From Aerococcus loyolae (GTDB taxonomy: Bacteria; Bacillota; Bacilli; Lactobacillales; Aerococcaceae), in contig NZ_CP126958.1 of the NCBI RefSeq assembly GCF_002871915.2, positions 310,001 to 374,000 on the forward strand: a DNA stretch of 64,000 bases, read 5' to 3'. The notes below the pieces were generated by a model. It was not told the origin of the DNA. It was given only the letters and a program-made list of their open reading frames with translations, and ran no database searches. The position numbers were made by a program, and so were the translations under genes. Positions 33,636 to 41,867 of the stretch are shown in pieces; within the stretch, counting starts at the first letter, position 1, and every line of letters begins with the position of its first letter.

Positions 33636-34649
33636 CTAGCCTTTATCGCTTGCTTCTTCATCGTCGATAGTGAGCTGGTAATTCTCTTCACCGAGTTGAT
33701 TGACCATGTACTTGTCGATATAGGAGAGGGCCTTGATGAAGTCGGAGCCGGAAAATTCATGTTTACCGCCAGGAATCATTTCTAAATGGGACTTGGGGAA
33801 AAGCTCGGCGGCCTTTTGGGCGTAGACTGGGGGGACGAGGACATCATCTTCTCCATGGACAATGAGAACTGGGCCAGGATAGGAAGTAATAATGTCTTCC
33901 ACATCCACCTTAAGCATGTCTTCGATATAGTAACGGCTAACCGATACTCCCATAATATCGATGGAGTCAGGGATTTCTTCCTTGTCAGGGACAAAGTCGT
34001 GGACTAGGCTGGGCATATTGAAGGCAGGATAGAGTAGGATCATGCCCTGGATATCCTCGGGGTGTTTAGCTGCCATCATAGTAGCCACGAGACCGCCCTG
34101 GCTATCTCCCAATAGGTAAGTTTGACTGGAATCAATTGCTTTATAGCCAGTGAGCTTTTGGTAGATTGCCTCCAGGTCAGCCAGCTCAGTTAGTACAGTC
34201 ATATCGGAAAAGTCACCGTCACTGCTATTTAGGGGCGCGCCACCGATAAAGTCAAAAACATAAGCGGCTACCCCACGTTTAGCCAAATGGGTGGCGTAAG
34301 GGGTGGTGGTTAGATCGGTTTGGTTAATCCCATGGGCTAGGATAGTCAAAGGCCAGGATTCTTGGTCGCCCTTGGGCAAGAAGAGCTTACCGTGAATTTT
34401 AAAGCCATCCCGCATGACATTTAATTCATATTGAACATAGTCCTCAGTCTGACTCAAAACGGTTAATTGGTCCAGTTCAGTCGCCTGGTCACTGGCTGGC
34501 TGTGTTTCATCCTTTTGCTCAGTTTGTGGGGGCTTACTTTCTGTTTGGTCTTCCTGGCTAGCCTGCTCAGGCTTAGTAGAGTCTGGTTTTTGACCACAGG
34601 CAAAGAGCAGACCGGTCATTAAGAGTAGGAGTAATTTTTTTATTGTCAT
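33636..34649 (-). CDS. Alpha/beta hydrolase lipoprotein
   Basis: The 337-residue protein has a lipoprotein signal with lipobox LLFACG near residues 13-18, then a Lys/Glu/Gln/Thr-rich linker to about residue 65, so it is anchored outside the membrane. The hydrolase domain has TILAHGINQ near residue 105, the nucleophile in LLGDSQGGLVAT near residue 183, aspartate in VHGEDDVLVPP near residue 270 and histidine in PGGKHEFSG near residue 293. These resemble bacterial feruloyl-type or serine peptidase-like esterases. Two adjacent ATG codons exist; the second, 34649, is better spaced from AAGGAAGG. The substrate is unknown. Confidence 0.85.
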   Translation of the reverse strand: MTIKKLLLLLMTGLLFACGQKPDSTKPEQASQEDQTESKPPQTEQKDETQPASDQATELDQLTVLSQTEDYVQYELNVMRDGFKIHGKLFLPKGDQESWPLTILAHGINQTDLTTTPYATHLAKRGVAAYVFDFIGGAPLNSSDGDFSDMTVLTELADLEAIYQKLTGYKAIDSSQTYLLGDSQGGLVATMMAAKHPEDIQGMILLYPAFNMPSLVHDFVPDKEEIPDSIDIMGVSVSRYYIEDMLKVDVEDIITSYPGPVLIVHGEDDVLVPPVYAQKAAELFPKSHLEMIPGGKHEFSGSDFIKALSYIDKYMVNQLGEENYQLTIDDEEASDKG

Positions 34650-34667
34650 CATAATCCTTCCTTATTT

Positions 34668-35165
34668 TTAATGCTTACGGAATAAGGCCCGCACGCGTTT
34701 ACGGTTATCCCGGCGAATATACTTGGCTGAAGTGGTCCGGTTTCCTAGGTAATTGATACTAGAAACGGTAAAAATAGCTAAACCGATAGCTACGGTACTC
34801 ATAAAGGTCTCTAGCAGTTGACTAGAAAACAAGTCAAAGTCGCGTTGAAAAAGATAGAGGGCTGTTCGATAAAGGCCCCCGCCAGGGACGATGGGAATAA
34901 AACCCGGAATGAAAAACAAGGTCACCGGTTGGTGGAAACGATTGGCCGCCCACTGGGACATAGCGGCAATGACTAGGCTGGCCCAATAAGATGACCAGAC
35001 CGGAGTCGAGCCTGCCAGGACCTGGGTGAAATAGTAGGTTAACCAGCCAAACATCCCAATCAAGGAGACTTGGAAAATCATTCTTTTTGGTACCTCAAAG
35101 ACATAAGCGCAGAAGAAGCCTACAGTCAGTGAAAAGAAGGCATGATAAAGAAATAAAGCAATCAT
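34668..35165 (-). CDS. Threonine/serine exporter, small subunit (ThrE C-terminal domain)
   Basis: The 165-residue membrane protein has about four to five hydrophobic helices and corresponds to the ThrE_2 / DUF3815 half of ThrE. FFIPGFIPIVPGGGLYRTALYLFQRD in the centre is the family hallmark. It overlaps the large-subunit gene by 4 bp. In Corynebacterium the two halves form one polypeptide; in many Firmicutes they are separate, so this is not a frameshift. A short basic tail ends the protein. Confidence 0.88.
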   Translation of the reverse strand: MIALFLYHAFFSLTVGFFCAYVFEVPKRMIFQVSLIGMFGWLTYYFTQVLAGSTPVWSSYWASLVIAAMSQWAANRFHQPVTLFFIPGFIPIVPGGGLYRTALYLFQRDFDLFSSQLLETFMSTVAIGLAIFTVSSINYLGNRTTSAKYIRRDNRKRVRALFRKH

Positions 35166-35950
35166 TTAAACACTCCTTCTAAGATGAGAAAGGCAATGAT
35201 TGAACCCAAGGCTAGACTCCCTGCAGTGAGGAGGGCTTCCACTAAACGGGAAGAGCCGGCGATGAAATCCTCGTGGAAAAGGTCACGGACAGCGGTGGTG
35301 AAGGGAGTTCCTGGCACTAGGGGCATGAGAGAGGCGATCACCACGGTTCCGCTGGCTAAATCAGGCCACAAATACATCTGAAATAGGTGAGGCAAGAGAG
35401 TGACGACACTTGCCTGAATGACATTGGTAAAGAAAGTCCCAAAATTAAAGCGGTTACCCCCTAGAAATAAAAGCGCCAGGACCAGGCCATTAATAGCTGC
35501 CGTTAAACCTTCAAAGGGACCACCATCAAAAAGAAAGGTAAAGCAAAAAGTCATTCCCCATATTCCTAAGGCCATTCGGTTAGGATTATAGAGATTACGT
35601 CCCGAGCGAATGTTCAATAAGAGGGTGTAAGTTTGGTCAATGTCTAGCTGCCCTTGGACGAAATAATCAGTGATCCGGGTCACTTGACCAATTTTATTGA
35701 GGTTGTTGCTGTGGCTGGTGATCCGTTTCACTCCCACATAAGCCCCACTCTCAAATTTAGGGTCGTCAATAATGGCTAATAAATTGGTTGAAAAAGAACA
35801 GCCGACTGCAAAAGCTGCCTGGGAAAGACTAAGAATCTTATTCATGGTATCTTCTACCCGGTAAGATTCTGCCTGACTTTCACACATAATTTGTCCGGCA
35901 AGTAAGGCTAATTCTAAGAGTTTTTTGACTTGCTGTTGCCCCATAGACAT
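35162..35950 (-). CDS. Threonine/serine exporter, large subunit (ThrE N-terminal domain, DUF1212)
   Basis: This protein of about 262 residues starts with a cytoplasmic N-terminal region containing the family motif ESQAESYRVEDTMNKIL near residues 25-42 and a TRITDYFVQGQLD-like stretch. About five membrane helices follow, with IASLMPLVPGTPFTTAVRDLFHEDFIAGSSRL as the conserved end block. GTG, ATG and a second ATG lie together at 35953-35942; ATG 35950 is used and no strong ribosome site decides. It should form a threonine/serine efflux or exchange system with the next gene. Confidence 0.87.
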   Translation of the reverse strand: MSMGQQQVKKLLELALLAGQIMCESQAESYRVEDTMNKILSLSQAAFAVGCSFSTNLLAIIDDPKFESGAYVGVKRITSHSNNLNKIGQVTRITDYFVQGQLDIDQTYTLLLNIRSGRNLYNPNRMALGIWGMTFCFTFLFDGGPFEGLTAAINGLVLALLFLGGNRFNFGTFFTNVIQASVVTLLPHLFQMYLWPDLASGTVVIASLMPLVPGTPFTTAVRDLFHEDFIAGSSRLVEALLTAGSLALGSIIAFLILEGVFK

Positions 35951-36010
35951 CACTTTCTAATGGTATTTGCCCTTGTGCTTGGCAGAGGGTTAAGTGGCCT
36001 GATCCGATTG

Positions 36011-36853
36011 CTAGTGTCGCTCTTTAAGTAAGTTAGAAATAACCTGGGCCACCCCATCCTCCTTGTTGCTAGGTGCTAGGTAGTTTGCCTGGTCTTTGAC
36101 CAATTGGCTGGCATTAGCCATGGCATAAGAATATTTGACCGGGTGGAACATGGAAATATCATTGTGAGAATCGCCGATGGTGAGTATTTCATCGCTTTGA
36201 TAGCCTTTGGACTGGGCGTAGGCCATTAAAGCATTGCCCTTAGTAGCATCACGCTGGGTAATTTCTAAATTATCGGGTCCGGAAGAAGAGACCGCTAATT
36301 CTGGATGGCTATCAAAATGCTCGATAAATTGCTGGAGAATAGCATGGTCTTCAGAAAAGACCATGACTTTTAAGGCAGGCTCATTCTTCCCATTAATATA
36401 GTCCCTAATATCACGGATATAGTTAGTATCAAAGATAAATTGGGCCGCACTTGCCATAGCTTTGGGATCGCCCTGGCTGATGGCCTTAATTTGGTCGATA
36501 AAAGTTTCTGGATTATAGAGATAGTATTGGTTTTGGGTCATAATGGAGTAGTTAATGCTGTAATAGTTAAAGTAATCCAGCAGTTCACTAAGGAGTTGAC
36601 CGGAAAAATATTTTTGCTGGCTGGCTTTACCATTGATATCAGTAAAAACTGCCCCATTTAAATTAATCATCGGGCAGCGTAAGTCTTGCATATCTAGTAA
36701 AGGTTGGGCCGAGTGATAGCCCCGTCCGGTAGCTACCATAAATTCAATTCCCTGGTCTTTTAAGGACAAGATCGCCTGACGGTTAGCATCAGAAATGACA
36801 TGGTGGTCATTGAGTAGGGTACCATCCATATCAGTGACAAATAGTTTAATCAA
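36011..36853 (-). CDS. Cof-type HAD-superfamily phosphatase
   Basis: This is a 280-residue cytosolic phosphatase of the Cof/YidA type. HAD motif I reads KLFVTDMDGTLLND near the N-terminus, motif II MVATGRGYHS, and motif IV ILTIGDSHNDISMF near residue 220. A C2-type cap lies between. AAAGGAGG directly touches ATG 36862 with no spacer, while TTG 36853 is 9 bases away and still precedes the motif, so TTG is the likelier start. Relatives dephosphorylate sugar phosphates, flavin precursors or PLP; the substrate here is not predictable. Confidence 0.88.
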   Translation of the reverse strand: MIKLFVTDMDGTLLNDHHVISDANRQAILSLKDQGIEFMVATGRGYHSAQPLLDMQDLRCPMINLNGAVFTDINGKASQQKYFSGQLLSELLDYFNYYSINYSIMTQNQYYLYNPETFIDQIKAISQGDPKAMASAAQFIFDTNYIRDIRDYINGKNEPALKVMVFSEDHAILQQFIEHFDSHPELAVSSSGPDNLEITQRDATKGNALMAYAQSKGYQSDEILTIGDSHNDISMFHPVKYSYAMANASQLVKDQANYLAPSNKEDGVAQVISNLLKERH

Positions 36854-36926
36854 GTAAGTCATCCTCCTTTGTCAAAATCCGATTCTTTGCCCCTAGTATA
36901 GCAGAAGCGCTCCTGACTTCCCATTG

Positions 36927-38360
36927 TCATGGGTGAAAACGCAAGCCCTTGGGAAAGAAGTTTTTAACGGTTCCTTGGACTTGTTTGCCAAAGCTAATCA
37001 CCATCCCTTGGTAAACTAAGAGGACCCAAGCTTGGTTGCCAGGATAAGCTAAAGTGAGCCCTTGGACATAATTTACCCAGTCATCGTAGCTGATTTCAAT
37101 TTGAGGGTAAGTGGCTTTGGGAGCCAAGGCCATGGCCCACGCATAGCTAGGTTGGAAACGATTTTTAAGTAAGCTCCCCAGGTGGAGACCTAGACGGAGA
37201 CTGTGTAATTGAGTGAGGGGACCCTCCACCAGCATCTGATAAGTGACGCCGGGAGGGAGGAGCCAAACCTGGTCGCCTTTAGCAATTAACTCTCGATGGC
37301 GGTAGTCTTCACTAGGGAAGCTTTGGCTAAGGGCAGCGAGATTTTTCTTTTCCTCTGGCTCTAATAAACGATAGGTAGCCTTGTGAGTTTGTTTTTTGCC
37401 CTTCTTAGGGCGGATCTTTTTGTTTTTTGGCACCACTTGGTCAGTATTAAGACTGTTTTTGGCCTTGAGACGGGCAATAAAGTGGCCCTCGCCGATGGAA
37501 CGATGGGGCCAAATTCTCACACAGGCGGAGAGATCATAGTCAGATTGACTCCAGTCACTTCGCCCCCTAGAGATCGTTTCAGCAGGGAATTGGTCAATCC
37601 ATTCTAGGTCAAAGTCACCCTGGTCCAATAGCCAGGCGATAATCTCTTCGTTTTCCTCTGGTGAGAAGGTACAGGTGGAATAGATTAATTGACCACCTGC
37701 TTTTAGCATCCGAACCGCTTGGCTCAGAATTTCCTTTTGCCGTTCTTGGCAGAGGAGGGGCGTCTCTTTGGTCCAGCCATTACGAGCGGCTTGACTTTTG
37801 GTAAACATGCCCTCACCGGAGCAAGGAGCGTCAACCAGGATTTTATCGAAAAAGGCTGGGAAACACTTAGTCAAACTTTCAGGATCATGGTTGGTTACCA
37901 GCGCATTGGAAATGCCCATTCTTTCAATGTTTTCAGCTAAGATCTTGGCCCGCTTAGGAATAATTTCATTAGCGATCAAGAGACCTTGACCCTGCATATC
38001 AGCAGCAATTTGGGTGGATTTTCCCCCTGGTGCGGCACAAAGGTCGAGAATTTTTTCTCCTGGCTGGGCTTGGACCACACTAGCAACCGCCATGGCCGAA
38101 GCTTCCTGGCTATAGACTAGGCCGGCTTGATGGATGGGAGAGTTTCCGTCTACTTGGCCTAAATAACCCCATGGACTATAGGGACAGGGGGTTAAATCTT
38201 CTGAGAAGTAAGACTGGCAAATGGCTTGGGCATTGGCTTTTAGGGGGTTGATCCGAAAGGCCTTCTGGGCCTCTCCTTTATTAAGGGCTGCGAAGAAGTC
38301 AGCGGCTTCATCACCCAAGAGCTGGTTAAATTTATCAATAAATTCCAAAGCGAGCGACAT
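36927..38360 (-). CDS. rsmF: RsmF/NOL1-NOP2-Sun family RNA (cytosine-C5) methyltransferase
   Basis: The 477-residue protein methylates cytosine C5 in 16S rRNA or tRNA with SAM. The N-terminal RRM-like part ends before YSQEASAMAVASV. The SAM site reads ILDLCAAPGGKSTQIA near residue 108. The two catalytic cysteines lie in VDAPCSGEGMF near residue 177 and IYSTCTFSPEENE near residue 230. A C-terminal PUA-like/RsmF domain follows. A basic K-rich linker near residues 310-330 may bind RNA. Exact target site is inferred from family only. Confidence 0.92.
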   Translation of the reverse strand: MSLALEFIDKFNQLLGDEAADFFAALNKGEAQKAFRINPLKANAQAICQSYFSEDLTPCPYSPWGYLGQVDGNSPIHQAGLVYSQEASAMAVASVVQAQPGEKILDLCAAPGGKSTQIAADMQGQGLLIANEIIPKRAKILAENIERMGISNALVTNHDPESLTKCFPAFFDKILVDAPCSGEGMFTKSQAARNGWTKETPLLCQERQKEILSQAVRMLKAGGQLIYSTCTFSPEENEEIIAWLLDQGDFDLEWIDQFPAETISRGRSDWSQSDYDLSACVRIWPHRSIGEGHFIARLKAKNSLNTDQVVPKNKKIRPKKGKKQTHKATYRLLEPEEKKNLAALSQSFPSEDYRHRELIAKGDQVWLLPPGVTYQMLVEGPLTQLHSLRLGLHLGSLLKNRFQPSYAWAMALAPKATYPQIEISYDDWVNYVQGLTLAYPGNQAWVLLVYQGMVISFGKQVQGTVKNFFPKGLRFHP

Positions 38361-38536
38361 GGTTATTTTCCTTTCTGGCTTAATAAGTGCATATTACCAT
38401 AGAATGAGTCATGCTCCAATAAGATTTCAGTAGAGGACGACTCAGAAAATAAGGTGGCTTCTATGCTATCATTTAAAGTGTAAAATAAAAAATACCCGGT
38501 TAGAGGCTAGAATATGAATGAGGAGGAAGATTTTTC

Positions 38537-39559
38537 ATGTTTTTTATTGATACGTCACGTCATGGTCAAGCGGTTTATGATCCCATTGTTAACCAATCTT
38601 TGGATAATTATTTGATCAATGACCTAGCCCTGGAAGGCCACGGCTTAATTATGTATATTAATGCCCCCTGTGTCATTATCGGTAAAAACCAAAATGCCTA
38701 TGCCGAAGTTGACCTGGATTATTTAGAAAAGAATGATATCACTTTAGTCCGGCGTACGGGTGGCGGGGGAGCTGTTTATCAGGACTATGGCAACATTGTC
38801 TTTGAAAATATTGTCGTTGGTGATACCTCACATTATGGTGATTTTTCTTACTATGCCCAACCGATTATTGATGCTTTGACTGCTCTGGGGATTGAAGGGG
38901 TCCAACTCAAAGGCCGTAACGATATTGTGGTCGATGACTTAAAAATTTCTGGCATGTCCATGGTCAAGGTAGAAAATGCTCTGGCGGCCGGAGGTACCCT
39001 CCTCTATGATTTGGATACCCAACAAGCGGGACGGGTGCTGACCCCAAACCAAGATAAGTTGAAAACTAAAGGGGTCAAGTCGGTAGATAAACGGGTCTCT
39101 AATCTCAAACCGCTCTTAAAGGGTGATTTAGCTGACTTATCCACGGAGGAATTTAAAGAGGCCCTACTCAAGGAGATCTTCCATACGGAGGACTTGGATT
39201 CTATCCCAAGCTATACCTTAACTGATGAGGACTGGGCCATTATTGACCAAAGGGTGGCTGATTTTTATGGTAAGGATGAATGGAATTATGGGTCCAATCC
39301 TGGCTTCCATTACTATAAGACAGCTTATTACCCTGGAGTAGGTACCGTAGCTTTTAACTTTAATATTAGTGATGGAATCATTACTGACTTTAAGACTTAT
39401 GGAGATATGAGTTTTGGCCAACCGGACCAAGTCGACCAAGCCATGATTGGGAAGACCTATGACCAAGCTGGAATTGCTGCAGGCCTTGAAGCTGGCAACT
39501 ATCAAGATAATATTGGCAAGCTTCCTATCGAGGACTTAGTCTCTCTTATCTTGAATTAA
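38537..39559 (+). CDS. lplA: Lipoate-protein ligase A
   Basis: LplA activates free lipoate with ATP and attaches it to E2 or GcvH domains. The 340-residue protein has the two-domain length. Lipoyl-AMP motif RRTGGGGAVYQDYGN lies near residues 73-87, followed by LKGRNDIVVDDLKISGMS near residue 120 and the C-terminal accessory domain (YGKDEWNYGSNPGF). GAGGAGG lies upstream of ATG 38537. It neighbours biotin genes, so this stretch handles covalently bound cofactors. Confidence 0.95.
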   Translation: MFFIDTSRHGQAVYDPIVNQSLDNYLINDLALEGHGLIMYINAPCVIIGKNQNAYAEVDLDYLEKNDITLVRRTGGGGAVYQDYGNIVFENIVVGDTSHYGDFSYYAQPIIDALTALGIEGVQLKGRNDIVVDDLKISGMSMVKVENALAAGGTLLYDLDTQQAGRVLTPNQDKLKTKGVKSVDKRVSNLKPLLKGDLADLSTEEFKEALLKEIFHTEDLDSIPSYTLTDEDWAIIDQRVADFYGKDEWNYGSNPGFHYYKTAYYPGVGTVAFNFNISDGIITDFKTYGDMSFGQPDQVDQAMIGKTYDQAGIAAGLEAGNYQDNIGKLPIEDLVSLILN

Positions 39560-39567
39560 TTATAATT

Positions 39568-39609
39568 AAAAAAGTGTGACCAAGTTGATTAGCTTGGTCA
39601 CACTTTTTT
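39568..39609 (+). terminator. Bidirectional terminator between lplA and bioY
   Basis: A perfect 17-bp stem joins AAAAAAGTGTGACCAAG (39568-39584) with CTTGGTCACACTTTTTT (39593-39609). It is flanked by A and T runs on both sides and touches the bioY stop codon, so it should serve both convergent genes. Confidence 0.93.
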
Positions 39610-40163
39610 TAGTCAAGTAAGTTTCTGCGCTTTAAGAGTGGGCGTAAACGCAGAGCTAAGATAAAGGCCAGGGCACTTTTGAGAATTTCAGCCAGAATAA
39701 AGGGAGTAATCCCAATGGCTAAAAGTCCGCCGATGGAAAGGCCCTTGCCCATATAGCTGTTTAAAATAAAGGCCATATAGACAAAACCAATTGAATTGGT
39801 CACTAAGTAATTAATGACTAGGGCAATGAGGTATTCTCTAGGCCCTGGATTGGCTTGCTTAGCTAAATAGGTTGAAACCAGGCTAGCGGCAGCAAGGAAG
39901 CCTATAATAAAGCCAAAGGAAGGGGTTAGGACACTTTGGAAACCGCCATGGAATCCGGCAAAGAAAGGTAAGCCGATTAAGCCGCCCAGTAAGTAGAGCA
40001 GGGTGGTAAGAAAGGCTTCCTTAGGTTTTAAAAATAGAGCAATTAAGTTAACTGCAAAGGTTTGTAGGGTAAAGGGAACAATCCCAATAGGAATAGTTAA
40101 CTGAGAAGCGATAACCAACAGGGCAATCATCAAAGCAATACGAGTAATTTCTTTGGTTTTCAT
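39609..40163 (-). CDS. bioY: Biotin ECF transporter S component
   Basis: This 184-residue membrane protein has about six helices and binds biotin for an ECF transporter. Family hallmarks are LTIPIGIVPFTLQTFAVNLIALFL near residues 17-40, LLYLLGGLIGLPFFAGFHGG near residues 53-72, and GFIIGFLAAA. The start at ATG 40163 is 9 bases after AAGGAG; a longer frame to 40184 lacks a site. It lies 102 bp downstream of birA, probably a target of BirA. The energising components are not nearby. Confidence 0.93.
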   Translation of the reverse strand: MKTKEITRIALMIALLVIASQLTIPIGIVPFTLQTFAVNLIALFLKPKEAFLTTLLYLLGGLIGLPFFAGFHGGFQSVLTPSFGFIIGFLAAASLVSTYLAKQANPGPREYLIALVINYLVTNSIGFVYMAFILNSYMGKGLSIGGLLAIGITPFILAEILKSALAFILALRLRPLLKRRNLLD

Positions 40164-40217
40164 TTTTGTTTTCTCCTTATGCAAAGATCGATTAACAGGG
40201 CCTTTGAGCCACTGCCC

Positions 40218-40252
40218 CTATTAAGCAAGGATAATTATTCCTGCTTAATAAG
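40218..40252. promoter_or_regulatory. 34-bp palindrome between birA and bioY, candidate BirA operator
   Basis: TATTAAGC (40219-40226) and GCTTAATA (40243-40250) are exact inverted copies with a 16-bp spacer that is itself partly symmetrical around ATAATTAT. No T-run follows on the bioY strand, so it does not look like the birA terminator. Arm length and spacing resemble BirA operators, though the half-site differs from the usual GTTAAC-type consensus. Confidence 0.45.
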
Positions 40253-40265
40253 TTTTTGCTTCTAG

Positions 40266-41249
40266 CTAGTCGCTAACGAATTGTTGACTCCCAAAATGAA
40301 TATTGGGGCTGACTAGGGCATGGGTGTCTCCAGCGCTATCTTCCACTAAGAGCTGGCCTTGTTCATTAATCCCTTTTATTTTTCCAGTTTTAGTGACCTG
40401 ATTTTCTTGGTAGCTTACTTCTTTACCCAGACCCAGTAGGTGTTTCTTATAGGTGTCTAGAAATTCACCTTGGGCAAAGTGGTGATGGTAGGTCATAAAG
40501 CATTGGATAAGGTCAACTAAGAATTGGTTAATATTAAAGTCTTTAGGTAATTCTTTGCCAAAAAAGGTCCCAGCAATTTCCCTAATATCAGCCACTTTAG
40601 ACAAGTCACCGGCTAGATTTAAGCCCAAACCGACGACAATATAAGACACACTAGGGATCTCTAAGTCAGAGACCATTTCGCAAAGGATTCCGGCTGCCTT
40701 GTGACCTTGGTAGAAGAGATCGTTAACCCATTTGACCTGGATGGGTTCAGCTAAGTAACTCCCTAAAGTCTCGATAACGGCACTGGCCGCTAAGAGGGTG
40801 TAGAGAGGCACTTCAGCTGGGTTAGAACAATTGGGTTTCAGAGCCAAACTGACATACAAGCCATCCTCTAAGGAAGAATAGAAGCTTTTCCCTAGACGCC
40901 CCTTTCCGGCTGTTTGTTTTTGACTAGCACAAATAACCAAGTCATCTTGGTGTTGACTCTTATAGGCCTTGATATATTCATTGGTAGACCCAACTTCATC
41001 TAAAAGAATGAGTTTCCACTTGGCTTCCTCTTGGTCCAGGTAATAAGTCAATAGACTCTGGTTTAGTCGTTGGGGTAGAGCTTGAATCTGGTAGCCTTGC
41101 TTTCCAGATTCGATGACGAAGCCTTCCTTACGTAGGTTTTCAACCGCCTTCCATACTGCATTACGGGAGAGGTTGAGTTGGTCGGCTAGGACCTGGCCAC
41201 TAAGGGGCGCTACCATAAGCTGCTCTAAAACCGCTTGACTGGTTGTCAT
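40266..41249 (-). CDS. birA: Biotin-[acetyl-CoA-carboxylase] ligase / biotin repressor
   Basis: The 327-residue protein has an N-terminal winged HTH (VLADQLNLSRNAVWKAVENLRKEGF, residues 20-44). The central ligase domain has the biotinyl-AMP motif KQTAGKGRLGKSFYS near residues 115-130, the KWVNDLFYQGHKAAGIL block near residue 178, and a C-terminal SH3-like domain. It both biotinylates carboxylases and should repress biotin uptake genes. bioY downstream and the palindrome between them fit that role. The start is ATG 41249. Confidence 0.95.
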   Translation of the reverse strand: MTTSQAVLEQLMVAPLSGQVLADQLNLSRNAVWKAVENLRKEGFVIESGKQGYQIQALPQRLNQSLLTYYLDQEEAKWKLILLDEVGSTNEYIKAYKSQHQDDLVICASQKQTAGKGRLGKSFYSSLEDGLYVSLALKPNCSNPAEVPLYTLLAASAVIETLGSYLAEPIQVKWVNDLFYQGHKAAGILCEMVSDLEIPSVSYIVVGLGLNLAGDLSKVADIREIAGTFFGKELPKDFNINQFLVDLIQCFMTYHHHFAQGEFLDTYKKHLLGLGKEVSYQENQVTKTGKIKGINEQGQLLVEDSAGDTHALVSPNIHFGSQQFVSD

Positions 41250-41436
41250 GCAAGTATCTTCCTTTCTGAATAATCTTAACGAATAGCTATAAGCATTTTA
41301 TATTTTACAAATATCAGGATAAACTTGTCAACTCGTTTTTAAACTAGGGTGACGTAAGCGATAGGCTAACCATATCATTTTAAAGACCTCTGTGATCGTG
41401 TTAAAATGAGAATATAAGATAAAAGGAGGAAAAGTT

Positions 41437-41634
41437 ATGTCAGAAAAATTTGATCAAATTAAAGGTAAAGTCAAAGAAACCGCTGGAAAAGTATTTGATG
41501 ACAAAGAAACTGAAAACGAAGGCAAGACTGAAGACCTTTCTGCCCAAGCAAAAGAAGCAGTTAACGATGTAAAGGACTCCGTAAAGGGAGCAGTTGATGG
41601 GGTTAAGAATAGCTTTTCAGACGACAAAGAATAA
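41437..41634 (+). CDS. CsbD family stress-response protein
   Basis: This 65-residue, highly charged, hydrophilic protein begins MSEKFDQIKGKVKETAGKV, the CsbD hallmark, and carries repeated KxxV/AKDxVKG-like units. AAGGAGG precedes ATG 41437. CsbD is a general-stress protein of unknown biochemical function in Bacillus. It is an isolated gene followed by a terminator. Confidence 0.9.
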   Translation: MSEKFDQIKGKVKETAGKVFDDKETENEGKTEDLSAQAKEAVNDVKDSVKGAVDGVKNSFSDDKE

Positions 41635-41661
41635 GAAGTACTGATAAACTTATTAATTAAA

Positions 41662-41692
41662 AGAGGCTGGACAAAAGTTCTAGCCCCTTTTT
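41662..41692 (+). terminator. Terminator of the CsbD gene
   Basis: AGAGGCTGGA (41662-41671) pairs with TCTAGCCCCT (41679-41688) with one mismatch and one G-T pair, followed by T. The GCTGGACAAAAGT sequence resembles the GGCTGGGACAAAAGTC terminator repeats common in Firmicutes. Confidence 0.75.
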
Positions 41693-41729
41693 AGATTGTA
41701 GACAGTCCAATTCCTCCTTTGTTGTTGTC

Positions 41730-41781
41730 AACTCACACTTTCTCCAAATCTGTTCCAAGCGCAGAGCAAGCGTTCATTTCA
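41730..41781 (-). repeat. Copy A of a dispersed intergenic repeat
   Basis: Read on the minus strand this segment matches 55697-55748 over about 50 bases with roughly 80-85 percent identity. It includes a 15-base perfect block ACGCTTGCTCTGCGC (41759-41773 on the complement; 55707-55721). It lies between a terminator and the clcA 3' end and codes for nothing. Confidence 0.7.
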
Positions 41782-41786
41782 GAAAA

Positions 41787-41863
41787 AGGCAGTTAATTCC
41801 CAGGCCCGATACAAAGAGAGCGGGTAAGCCTTCATTGGGCTTGAGTCTAGGAGTTAACTGCCT
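41787..41863 (-). terminator. Long-stem terminator of clcA
   Basis: AGGCAGTTAA (41787-41796) pairs perfectly with TTAACTGCCT (41854-41863). The 57-nt interior can form a further AAGCC/GGGCTT hairpin. On the minus strand the stem is followed by T5, so it should end clcA transcription. Confidence 0.7.
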
Positions 41864-41867
41864 ATTT

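Noticed and set aside
34668..35950. Frameshifted ThrE gene
   Set aside because: Separate large and small ThrE genes with a 4-bp overlap are the normal arrangement in many Firmicutes.
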